Below, piece by piece: positions 1 through 7,180 of a DNA stretch of 64,000 nucleotides. The notes under the pieces were generated by a model. That model saw nothing but the letters and a program-made list of their open reading frames with translations, was not told the DNA's origin and did not search any database. Origin of the DNA: Desulfoluna butyratoxydans (GTDB taxonomy: Bacteria > Desulfobacterota > Desulfobacteria > Desulfobacterales > Desulfolunaceae); NCBI RefSeq assembly GCF_900699765.1, contig NZ_CAADHO010000003.1:558001-622000 (forward strand), given 5' to 3'. Numbering within the stretch: the first letter of the stretch is position 1; every line of letters begins with the position of its first letter. The position numbers were made by a program, and so were the translations under genes.

Positions 1-287
1 CCGACACGATGGATGTGGGACCTCAGGGCGGGGCTTTGAAGGGTATTGTAGTGGATGATGTCGAAAAAGTAGGGGATGAGGGTCTCTTCTTCAAGAATAT
101 CCTTAAGCTTGAGGATCTCTTCGGGGGAGACCCCTTCACCTTTGACGGCGAGGTCTATATCGGACGCTGCTTTTTCGGTCCCTTTGGCACGTGATCCGAA
201 AATCAGAATGGATTCCACACTCGGGAACCGTGCAGCAGCCATCTGGATGGCCATGATTTCCGATGGTTTTAATCCGAACCGTTTCAT
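1..287 (-). CDS. mntA: MntA-type nucleotidyltransferase (antitoxin), 3' end outside window
   Basis: The first 95 codons of a minimal nucleotidyltransferase read leftward out of the window, so the C-terminus is missing. The active-site signature is visible: GSRAKG at residues 31-36 followed by the DID pair (D43, D45), as in the MNT/pol-beta fold. In characterised HepT/MntA pairs the MntA protein transfers AMP from ATP to a tyrosine of the HepT RNase and so neutralises it; I infer that role here. Its ATG overlaps the end of the upstream hepT by 4 bases (ATGA), indicating translational coupling. The motif leaves little doubt about the fold. The antitoxin role rests on the pairing. Confidence 0.85.
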   Translation of the reverse strand, partial: MKRFGLKPSEIMAIQMAAARFPSVESILIFGSRAKGTEKAASDIDLAVKGEGVSPEEILKLKDILEEETLIPYFFDIIHYNTLQSPALRSHIHRV

Positions 288-697
288 GGCGTGATCCTGG
301 CCTGCAAGGTTGTGTAGAGTTTGGCGAGGTTGGGGAAGTAGGCTCTTCGAATACGTCGTTCAATTTCTTTGGCTGTGGATTCATCATAGGTGTGCACGGT
401 CAGATTTCTATCTTTTAATGCGTTAAGCCAGGTTTCACCATCCTCGATCACTCCGGACTGAAAGGCTTGTTTAATGGCTGCCCGGGGGCTCTGTATATCA
501 TATCCTTCCGCATCCAGATAATCCTTCATCACCTTCCATGCCAACTCAAAGGACATTTCGTAGAACTGGATGAGCCCAGCCCGCTCAAGCCGTGACGGTT
601 CATCGACGGCAACAGCCAGTTTTAACTCGGCAAAGGCTTTCTCAAAATGCTCGAAACGCTGAATCCAGCGGATATCTCCGGCGTCTTTTGTGGTCAT
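284..697 (-). CDS. hepT: HepT-like HEPN toxin / nucleotidyltransferase substrate-binding protein (HI0074 family)
   Basis: A 137-residue, probably all-helical protein of the HI0074/HEPN type. It carries the complete RNase motif R-x4-H-x-Y (R97, H102, Y104 in RNLTVHTY). The arginine and histidine form the HEPN RNase site and the tyrosine is the residue AMPylated by MntA in known type VII systems. The gene lies immediately upstream of the nucleotidyltransferase with a 4-base overlap, which is the usual toxin-first order. A GGAGACC-type ribosome site precedes the ATG. Toxin activity is inferred from family and context; older annotation would call it nucleotidyltransferase substrate-binding protein. 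Confidence 0.85.
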   Translation of the reverse strand: MTTKDAGDIRWIQRFEHFEKAFAELKLAVAVDEPSRLERAGLIQFYEMSFELAWKVMKDYLDAEGYDIQSPRAAIKQAFQSGVIEDGETWLNALKDRNLTVHTYDESTAKEIERRIRRAYFPNLAKLYTTLQARITP

Positions 698-818
698 GTG
701 GTCTCCTGTCCAAGTGGTGGCATCCGTTTTCTTTATACCCTATATGGGCTGTGAATATCCACGGGTGATTTCGTGGTGATGCCGGTGGGCGGAGATATCC
801 GCATGTGGGAAGGGATGA

Positions 819-1634
819 TCACCCTCCGTTTGTCTTGTTCCAATTATCCACAAACTGCGCCGACTCCTTTAAGGTCTCCACGAACCACGGCACCTCCCAT
901 TCGGGGGTGCTGGAGTAGGTGTGGAGGATCTCCTCGTCGGTCATGGAGAGGATCTGGGTCCAGTTGTCCTGATTGGCGGCGTTTACCAGGCGGGTAATGA
1001 GGGCGTCGTCAAAGGGGCGCGTGGATTTCCACAGCCACACCGGCGGGTAGATTTTCATGCCGAAGACGGCAAAGAGGGTCTGGACGCCCCCGGTGGGATC
1101 CCGCTGTTCCGACGTGAGGTCAAAGGCCTGGTTGCTGACCTTCATGGTGGTCAAGTCCACCCCAAAGTCGTCCCGGTGACATTCGTTGGGATCGCCCTGG
1201 CCGAGGCTGAGGGTGACCTGTTCCACCCACCAGCTCGGCTTGTCCGCCGGGGCGTTGTACCGGAAGTTATCCAGGGAGTGGGTCATGAGCCACCCCATGA
1301 GGGTGTGGGTGTTGTCGTTGGAGGCCTCGGCCAGGGGCGGGTTGCCCCCCTGGCCCCAGATGTGCACCGGCCCCACGAAGTGGGCGCCCACCAGGTTGAA
1401 GAAGTAGTCGTAGCGCACCTTGCGGGAGAGGTGGCTGAGCATGACGATCTCCTGGTCATCGGCGTTGCGACCGGCCATGACCACGATGATGCAGGAGGTG
1501 GCGCTGTCCGAGTAGAGGTATTTTTTGTCTGTGTCGTTGAGGCGAACCAGGCAGTAATTGTCCTGGCTGACGTAGTGGAACCCTTCGGGAAGGGTCGTTG
1601 TGGGGGCAGAGGTGGTGCGTTTGAGGGTCAACAT
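819..1634 (-). CDS. Unknown protein with Cys48/His68 pair, last gene of a four-hydrolase operon
   Basis: A 271-residue soluble protein with no signal peptide or membrane segment; I do not recognise the family. Around residues 44-70 it has a hydrophobic strand carrying Cys48 (SATSCIIVV) and a second strand ending in His68 (IVMLSHLS). This order and spacing resembles the catalytic Cys and His strands of CheD/CNF1-type glutamine deamidases. A true CheD at 44798 in this window has [10 protein letters not shown] then MNHILLP. The rest is rich in Trp and His and shows no other signature. An AAGGAGA ribosome site lies just before the ATG, 13 bases after the stop of the Ntn hydrolase gene, so co-transcription is likely. 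The deamidase reading is speculative. Confidence 0.75.
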   Translation of the reverse strand: MLTLKRTTSAPTTTLPEGFHYVSQDNYCLVRLNDTDKKYLYSDSATSCIIVVMAGRNADDQEIVMLSHLSRKVRYDYFFNLVGAHFVGPVHIWGQGGNPPLAEASNDNTHTLMGWLMTHSLDNFRYNAPADKPSWWVEQVTLSLGQGDPNECHRDDFGVDLTTMKVSNQAFDLTSEQRDPTGGVQTLFAVFGMKIYPPVWLWKSTRPFDDALITRLVNAANQDNWTQILSMTDEEILHTYSSTPEWEVPWFVETLKESAQFVDNWNKTNGG

Positions 1635-1647
1635 GGCTCGGGTCTCC

Positions 1648-2523
1648 TTATTTGGTGATGGTCATGGTCTGCCACGGTTTGGTCCGCGGGTTGCCGTTAA
1701 TCACGTATTCGCACATCAGGCCGTTTTCCTGGGTGCTGAAGATCACCGAGGCCTGGGTGTAGAACTCACCGGGCTTGACTGCGACACGGCAGATCGAGAG
1801 CTCGGTTTCGCCGAAGTACTGATCCCGCAGGAGCTTGTGGACGCCGTCGTGGTTGGGTTGGAGCAGCAACAGCCGCTCGGCCCGCTCCAGGCGCAGGAAG
1901 GTGCTCTGGTTCATGGGGTAGGTGACGGAGGTGTTGAAGAGGCGGCAGTTGTTGGTGTTGGCAAAATAATCGGCCTTGGGGGAGAGGGTCAGGACCTCGG
2001 GCTTCCCGGTCTGGCCGACCACATCGCCCAGGCCGTTGAATTTAAAGTTGCCGATGGGGGAGTACTCCATGTATACGGCCTGGCTTGTGTCGGAGAACAT
2101 GGCGATGTCTGCGGACTCAAAGGGCCCCGGGTGTTCGGCGTCGCCGTTTAAGTAGAAATCCGCCAGGGAGTTGGCCGCATCCTGGGCGTTGTCGTAATCG
2201 GCCACGGCCTTTTCGTAGGCCAGGAACAACGAGTCCACGGAGCTGTTCGATCCCTGGTAGGTGTTGGTGCGGACCAGGCGGAACGGGGAGTTGCTCTCCC
2301 GTGCTGTAAGCTCGCGCGTGTAGTTGTCCGCGGCGGTGAAGGTAACGCCGCTTGTATTGCCCCCGGCCCACAGGCCCGGTCTGCCCAGACGGGTGAGGGC
2401 CAGGTAGGTCCCGGCTTTTCCCTGCCGTTCTTCCGGGGGATAAAAGGTGGTGGGGTCGGTGAGATCGCACTGCTTGAAGGATCGGACAACGGATGCGTCA
2501 AACACGGTTCCAATGGTGCACAT
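1648..2523 (-). CDS. N-terminal-cysteine (Ntn) hydrolase family protein
   Basis: A 291-residue soluble protein beginning Met-Cys-Thr-Ile-Gly. Removal of Met1 would expose Cys2 as an N-terminal nucleophile, the arrangement of acyl-CoA:6-aminopenicillanate acyltransferase/C45 peptidases and related Ntn amidohydrolases. The WAGGNTSGVTF segment near residue 52 fits the glycine-rich second strand of that fold. Substrate is unknown: amide hydrolysis or acyl transfer is the family expectation. The ORF starts behind an AAAGGAGAG ribosome site, 138 bases after the stop of the asparaginase-lectin gene, and is followed 13 bases later by the Cys/His protein. The family call rests on the N-terminus and overall pattern, not on a full alignment. 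Confidence 0.75.
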   Translation of the reverse strand: MCTIGTVFDASVVRSFKQCDLTDPTTFYPPEERQGKAGTYLALTRLGRPGLWAGGNTSGVTFTAADNYTRELTARESNSPFRLVRTNTYQGSNSSVDSLFLAYEKAVADYDNAQDAANSLADFYLNGDAEHPGPFESADIAMFSDTSQAVYMEYSPIGNFKFNGLGDVVGQTGKPEVLTLSPKADYFANTNNCRLFNTSVTYPMNQSTFLRLERAERLLLLQPNHDGVHKLLRDQYFGETELSICRVAVKPGEFYTQASVIFSTQENGLMCEYVINGNPRTKPWQTMTITK

Positions 2524-2661
2524 GGGGCTCTCCTTTCATGGTTGGCGTGGGTGGAAAAAAGCGGGACCCCGGGACCCGGGAGCAACATGCCCGGACCCGG
2601 GGGGAATTCCGGGTGCAACGGTCAAAACCCCCGGTAAAAAGGCGTCACCGGGGGGCGTTTG

Positions 2662-4215
2662 TCATCGCCTGCGGGCCATGGTGGAGAGCAGCAGGATCTC
2701 GGGTACCGACGGCACGGCAGCGGCCGCAGTCTCTGTTGACGGGGCGTAGATGGTGTAGAACACCTGGTTTGTGTCCATGTTGTACAGGGCCAGGGAGCCG
2801 TCGTTGCCGAGCTGGAGATAGGCGTTGTGGCCGATGGTGGCGGTGTTGGTGGCCCAGAGGGGCGTGTGGCTCATGTCGTAGAACACCAGGTTGTTGTCGG
2901 ACTGCATCACCAGCCTGCCCTGGGCTCCCATGTCCTGGTGCCAGACCAGGGTGGGGTTGGAGGCGTCGCTGACATCGTAGATGGCCAGGGTGCCGTCGGT
3001 GGTGTTCTGGAACTGGAAGTTGCCGTTGATGGAGAAGAGGTTTTCACCCGGCGCCAGGTAGGCGTTCTGGTACCCTGAAATGGCGTAGTAGGGGGTGAGC
3101 TCTCCGGCAAGGCTCTGGCCCATGAGGTTCTCCACGTCGGCCATGGCCATGGACGGATCCCTGGCAAGGAGTACGATGAGCTTTGCCAGTCCCGCGATGG
3201 GGGTCATGTCGTGGCCGCTGATCACCCCGGCCTCCTTGAGCCATGCCCCGGTGGCGTAAGCGTTGTAGTTGACGTCTCCGGCAAGGACCTGGGTACAGTC
3301 CACCAGGATGATGCCATCACCGTGCATCTTTTTGAGGAGGTCCTGCATGGTCTGGTAGCTGGGGATATTGCCCTCGCCGTAGGCTTCGAAGATGATCCCG
3401 GCAAGGGGCGGGGAAACCTGGCTCAGCTGTGTGAGCATGGAGGTCATGAGGGACGGGTCCCCTTCGGTGTCCTCGTTGTAGTAGGCCGGAAAAATGAGGA
3501 ACTGGATGACCGATTTATTGGTGATATTGGAGGCGATGGTGGCAAGGTCTGCGCCCACCTGCTCGTAGTTGGCGTCAAGGGCGTTTGCGCCCGGCAAGGG
3601 CAGGAGGAACTGGTTGTAGAGGGTGGGCAGGATGCCGAACTCTCCCAGGGCAGGGTAGTTGGGGGAGGAGAAGGCCACAAACTCACTGGCGTTGGTTTTG
3701 ACCACCCGGTTGCCGCGGTAGAGGGTGTCGGCAAAGTAGAGGCACACCTCGTTGACCCCCATGGTGAGGAACTGGACGCTGCCCAGGACGTTGCGCAGGG
3801 CGTCGGTGTTAAAAAGAAAGGGGTAGGCCGAGGGGTCGCTTCCCTCCTGGATGAACAGGGGGAGCTGGGAGCCTGTTACCGTGATGGGCTTTGTGGTTCC
3901 GGGCAGGAGGAAAGAGAGGGCCGATGCGGTCCAGGCCATGGTGTCGGTGCCGTGGAGGACCAGAAAGGCGTCGTAGTCTTTGTAGTTGTCGAAGATGTTC
4001 TGGGCGATCATCACCCAGCCCGAGGGCTGCATGTTGGTGCTGTCCAGGGTGTGGTCGAAGTAGGCGATCTCCACGTCGGTGATGGCGGTCTGGCCCGTGA
4101 TCATGGGGGTGACCTGGGCGGTGAAGGCTGTCTTGAAATCCTCGCCGGACATGGGCGCCAAGGGCGTTCCCACGGAGCCGATGGTTCCACCGGTGTAAAG
4201 GATGTAAAGCTTCAT
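2662..4215 (-). CDS. L-asparaginase (type I/II fold) fused to a C-terminal bulb-type mannose-binding lectin domain
   Basis: A 517-residue two-domain protein. Residues 1-~360 are an asparaginase: TGGTIG with nucleophile Thr11, the second-site HGTDTM (Thr90, Asp91), and GNRVVK followed by SSPNYP, all conserved in asparaginases that hydrolyse asparagine or glutamine side-chain amides. Residues ~393-490 form a GNA/B-lectin domain with beta-prism repeats such as QSDNNLVFYD and LGNDGSLALYN, matching the QxDxNxVxY mannose-site pattern (one position varies). Free asparaginases are usually about 330 residues, so the lectin tail is an addition. The ATG at 4215 is chosen because AAGGAGAC precedes it and the family begins here; the open frame extends further upstream as noise. 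There is no signal peptide, so secretion is unproven. It is the second gene of the four-gene operon, 50 bases after the papain-like gene. Confidence 0.9.
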   Translation of the reverse strand: MKLYILYTGGTIGSVGTPLAPMSGEDFKTAFTAQVTPMITGQTAITDVEIAYFDHTLDSTNMQPSGWVMIAQNIFDNYKDYDAFLVLHGTDTMAWTASALSFLLPGTTKPITVTGSQLPLFIQEGSDPSAYPFLFNTDALRNVLGSVQFLTMGVNEVCLYFADTLYRGNRVVKTNASEFVAFSSPNYPALGEFGILPTLYNQFLLPLPGANALDANYEQVGADLATIASNITNKSVIQFLIFPAYYNEDTEGDPSLMTSMLTQLSQVSPPLAGIIFEAYGEGNIPSYQTMQDLLKKMHGDGIILVDCTQVLAGDVNYNAYATGAWLKEAGVISGHDMTPIAGLAKLIVLLARDPSMAMADVENLMGQSLAGELTPYYAISGYQNAYLAPGENLFSINGNFQFQNTTDGTLAIYDVSDASNPTLVWHQDMGAQGRLVMQSDNNLVFYDMSHTPLWATNTATIGHNAYLQLGNDGSLALYNMDTNQVFYTIYAPSTETAAAAVPSVPEILLLSTMARRR

Positions 4216-4265
4216 GATGCGATGTCTCCTTGTTTTTTTCTGTTGGTGTGGATGGCTTTTGCCGG

Positions 4266-5006
4266 TCAGATGATGTCCACCCCATCGCGGGGCACAAACA
4301 TGTAGGCGTAGAAATCGTAGCTCACCACCATCTCCCGTATGTCTGTTTTGCTGATGGGGCCCTGGTTCACCGTCCAGTTGGCCGTGGCGGGGTCGGTGAT
4401 GGGGTTGCCCGCGAAGTCGAAGTCCGTGACCTGATCGGAGCCGTCCTTCTGGGACCACATGGAGGTGGTCAGGTCGTCGCAACGGACCCAGTGGTAGTCG
4501 CCGGTCCACCCGATGCCGGGGTCTGCTTCGGAGATGAGCAGGGCCACGTAATGGCCCGGAGCCTCATCTTTGGCATGGGAATAGACGGCTTCAAGGGTTT
4601 GCCCCACCATGGACAGGCCGTCCAGCTCGGCCCCGTATGCCACATCCGAGCCCGTGAATTTTTTGGGGAGGGTGTAGCCGTTGAGACGCCCCGGCTGGGG
4701 AAACGAGTTGCTGGCGATGACGCAGCCGTAGGCATAGCAGTTGTTGTTGGGCTGGTATTTCGCGGACATGAAATAGCCCTTGCAGTCATGGGGCGGGTCG
4801 TAGGCAGTGGACTTGCCGAACACCGTCGGGGCGTACTGCGGGACGCTGCCGACGCCCTCCACAAAGACATAGTTCGGGGCGATCACATGGTCTTCCGGGG
4901 CCTTTTCTCTGAGGATGTGGAACTTGCTGTTCGGGTGAACGACGCCACAGAATTTAAGCCTTCCGACGCCGGTGGCAGCGTCTGATTGCATGGATGATGA
5001 ACTCAT
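4266..5006 (-). CDS. Papain/NlpC-like hypothetical protein, first gene of the four-hydrolase operon
   Basis: A 246-residue soluble protein. Its hallmark is PNNNCYAYGCVIASNSFPQPGR around Cys90 (NNNCY then QPGR), followed by GHYVAL (His152) and DYHWVR (His172). An NCY...QPG...YHWxRxD pattern occurs in a widespread family of uncharacterised bacterial proteins that looks like a papain/NlpC-type Cys-His fold. I infer an amidase or peptidase activity but the substrate is unknown. The start at 5006 is chosen because AGGAGGTCCC lies directly upstream, a near-ideal ribosome site; the upstream extension of the frame lacks one. No export signal is seen. It heads the operon that continues into the asparaginase-lectin gene. 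Confidence 0.75.
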   Translation of the reverse strand: MSSSSMQSDAATGVGRLKFCGVVHPNSKFHILREKAPEDHVIAPNYVFVEGVGSVPQYAPTVFGKSTAYDPPHDCKGYFMSAKYQPNNNCYAYGCVIASNSFPQPGRLNGYTLPKKFTGSDVAYGAELDGLSMVGQTLEAVYSHAKDEAPGHYVALLISEADPGIGWTGDYHWVRCDDLTTSMWSQKDGSDQVTDFDFAGNPITDPATANWTVNQGPISKTDIREMVVSYDFYAYMFVPRDGVDII

Positions 5007-5520
5007 GGGACCTCCTTTTTCAAGGTGGGCCCGGCCCCTTGTGAAGGGCAAACACCGGGGCGCAGGCCGTTGACAGGGCGCGGGAGCAGGTCCATAGCCC
5101 CTGCAATGCTCAAAGGGTGACGGGGCGCTTGGGCTGTTTACGCGCATGGTTGTTGGATGTCTTGCGGGCCTTGTCTCGGCTGCGAAAGAAGGTGCTGGGA
5201 TGGGTATGGCTCCGGGGACGTGACGCGACCGGGCATCAAAGGCCGGTGACGATCATTGTACGGGCAGGCCATGGCCTTCATACGCTGGGGTGTTGGTGGG
5301 ATGCCGTTGGGGCTCTTGTGGGGATTGGCTGTAAATAAGATGTGTTGCAGGCCAAAACGATCGTTTCACAGATCGGTTGAAAAATCAAGCGGGAGAACAG
5401 GGAAAAAGGGTGAAAAAAGAGTGCCTTGCGCAAAAGGCTCGGAGGGCGTTGGCCTTCGAGCTTTTTGTTTTTAATCGAGGGCAGCGCATCGTCCTGCGTC
5501 CCGGATGATACGTCGTACCT
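5007..5520. other. Intergenic leader region upstream of the four-hydrolase operon
   Basis: About 510 bases with no convincing coding frame; the open frames are low-quality and lack ribosome sites. It should hold the promoter of the minus-strand operon starting at 5006, but no clear -35/-10 or sigma-54 element could be picked out. The region ends at a diverged family A repeat. Confidence 0.5.
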
Positions 5521-5692
5521 GTAACAATTCAGCGTGCTGTTGCCTCCGGTGATTCTGTCGGGGGAACCCTCTAAAATAAATAGAACAAACAGGCTTTGAT
5601 TAAGCCTCTTGAGGTGCCTCCGAAATAATTTCGATACGTTCTGTAAAGGTTTTTCAAGAAAGCGCCTCATCGGAGGTGATCTGAATAGCTAC
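5521..5692. repeat. Family A palindromic intergenic repeat, diverged copy
   Basis: Bounded by GTAACAATTCAG (5521-5532) and CTGAATAGCTAC (5681-5692), imperfect inverted termini of the family whose best copies are at 21424 and 62030. Inside the termini, TTGCCTCCGG and CATCGGAGG retain the second conserved arm pair. The central part is diverged from the long copies. It overlaps the last codon of the frameshifted dehalogenase-like frame. Confidence 0.6.
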
Positions 5693-6846
5693 GGTTCGGT
5701 TATAATTTCCAAAAGCTGGTCACGGCTTTTTTGTCTAAGAAGTTGTCGCACCCGAAACGCTTGTCCATTTTCCGCATCATGGCGTGGGGCGGTCCGGTCA
5801 TGCGGTGGTTGACCTTGCCTCTCAAACGATGGGACCAAAAATCGGTTTTGTTGAAGGGGGCAGCTGGTGATGCAGGTGGCGCAGTCGCTTTTGGCCTTTC
5901 CCCAGGCCAGAAGGCACTTTTTTGCGTCGATGGCCCATTTGGCTACCCCGGGATTGTTGCACTCGTTGTGAACGTCAAAGGATGGCTTCTTTTCCGTGGA
6001 AATGGCGTTGCCCGGGCAGGCGTCGGCGCAGCGCATGCAGGTTTCGCAGAAGTGGCGGACCCCAAAGCTCATCGGCTTGTCACAGGCCAGGTCAAGTTCG
6101 GTGAACACCTTGCCGATGCGCACCCGGGGACCGTACTCATAAGTGACGAGGAGGCCGTTTCTGGCCACCTCCCCAAGGCCTGCAGCTATGCCGTAGGGGA
6201 CGCTCAAGGCAACGTCGTTTACAGCTGCAAAGGCCCTGTAGCCGATGTTGGTGATGAACCTGCGGAGGGATGCGCCTGTGATGGCCATCTGGGAGTACCC
6301 CTTACCCACGATGGCCCCGAAGTTTACTTCAAAGGCCATAACGATGACCGATTTGGGGGTAAAGGGCAGGTCCGGGGGCAGGCTTGTTCCTTTTTGTGGG
6401 TTGTAAAAGGACGCGTAGGTCCAGCGTTCATCGTAGGGGGTGATGCCCACCAGGTCGGCTCCCAGGAAGCGGGCCGTCTTTTTGATGTAGAGGGAGGCCT
6501 CTTCGGCGGATGAAAAATCGTAGGGGCTCGAGGAAACCTCGTTGTTTCGGACCTCGGCCACGATATCCGGGCTCGTGGTGGGCGCGCCGCCTGCGATGAG
6601 GGAGTCCATGTACCACCCGGCATCGGAGATGGCCTTGTCCATGACTCGCTGCCCCAGGTCTGCCGATGAGCTGCCCAGGAGCTCCAAGGCCTGGCGTCCT
6701 TCTGGGAAGGCTTCAGAGATCGCCTGGCAGAAGGCGGTGTCCTTCTGGTGAAATCGCTTGTAGGCCATTGCGTCGATGGTGACTGGAAGTTCGAGCCTCT
6801 CTTTTTTGTTGGCTCCCTTTTTTTGAGGCCTGCTATGGCATCGCAT
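5689..6846 (-). CDS. Reductive dehalogenase-family protein, Tat-less, with C-terminal frameshift
   Basis: The 385-codon frame resembles RdhA catalytic domains: PKSVIVMAFE, GYSQMAITGASL, ALSVPYGIAAGLGE, GPRVRIGKVFT, then FeS motif CETCMRCADACP (C267/270/273/277), NNPGVAKW and a second motif C311, DCATCITSCP (C322/325/329). RdhA enzymes use a corrinoid and two 4Fe-4S clusters to remove halogens. No RRxFxK twin-arginine signal is present, so it is probably cytoplasmic, and no RdhB anchor is adjacent. A run of five G at 5856-5860 (five C in the gene) shifts the frame after the last CP. Reading it as four restores PFNKTDFWSH and a stop at 5700, so the last ~55 codons as shown are out of frame. An AAAGGA site precedes the ATG. 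Enzyme function is inferred. Confidence 0.8.
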   Translation of the reverse strand: MRCHSRPQKKGANKKERLELPVTIDAMAYKRFHQKDTAFCQAISEAFPEGRQALELLGSSSADLGQRVMDKAISDAGWYMDSLIAGGAPTTSPDIVAEVRNNEVSSSPYDFSSAEEASLYIKKTARFLGADLVGITPYDERWTYASFYNPQKGTSLPPDLPFTPKSVIVMAFEVNFGAIVGKGYSQMAITGASLRRFITNIGYRAFAAVNDVALSVPYGIAAGLGEVARNGLLVTYEYGPRVRIGKVFTELDLACDKPMSFGVRHFCETCMRCADACPGNAISTEKKPSFDVHNECNNPGVAKWAIDAKKCLLAWGKAKSDCATCITSCPLQQNRFLVPSFERQGQPPHDRTAPRHDAENGQAFRVRQLLRQKSRDQLLEIITEP

Positions 6847-7043
6847 TTCACATCCTTTCGTCGTTTACGATCGCCGTTTTTTTTTGATCCTTTCCCTGAA
6901 TCCATTGATCCCCCTAAATACGTCCAGTGATTGGGCCCGGCTTTGGCATGGCGTGTGACGTAGTCGTTTTCTCGGGACGGTGTGTTTCTGCTTCGGGTGC
7001 ACGGTCCAGATGGGCGTGGGATGCTACAAAGTAACCATAAAAC

Positions 7044-7059
7044 AGCATAAAGCGTGCCG
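7044..7059 (-). promoter_or_regulatory. Candidate sigma-54 promoter for the dehalogenase-like gene
   Basis: Read on the minus strand: CGGCACGCTTTATGCT, which keeps the invariant GG-N10-GC spacing of the -24/-12 consensus TGGCACG-N4-TTGCT with two mismatches. It lies about 200 bases upstream of the ATG at 6846. The gene just upstream encodes a PAS/sigma-54 activator, which makes a regulatory link plausible. Confidence 0.5.
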
Positions 7060-7153
7060 GGGTGTTATGTGGTGTATTGGTGTGGGTAATTTGTTTATAT
7101 CATGAATGATAAAGGGCGCGGTGAGATGTGGGGCTGTGGGGCAAAAAGTGTTT

Positions 7154-7175
7154 CGGGGATGATATGTCATCCCCG
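7154..7175 (-). terminator. Hairpin after the sigma-54 activator gene
   Basis: GGGGATGA-TATG-TCATCCCC is a perfect 8-bp stem with a 4-base loop, immediately beyond the stop at 7181. On the minus strand it is followed by AAACACTTTTTG, a short interrupted T tract, so it is probably a modest intrinsic terminator. Confidence 0.6.
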
Positions 7176-7180
7176 GGATT

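Noticed and set aside
4216..4509. Upstream extension of the asparaginase frame
   Set aside because: It overlaps the papain-like gene and is not asparaginase-like; the ATG at 4215 has a good ribosome site and family N-terminus.
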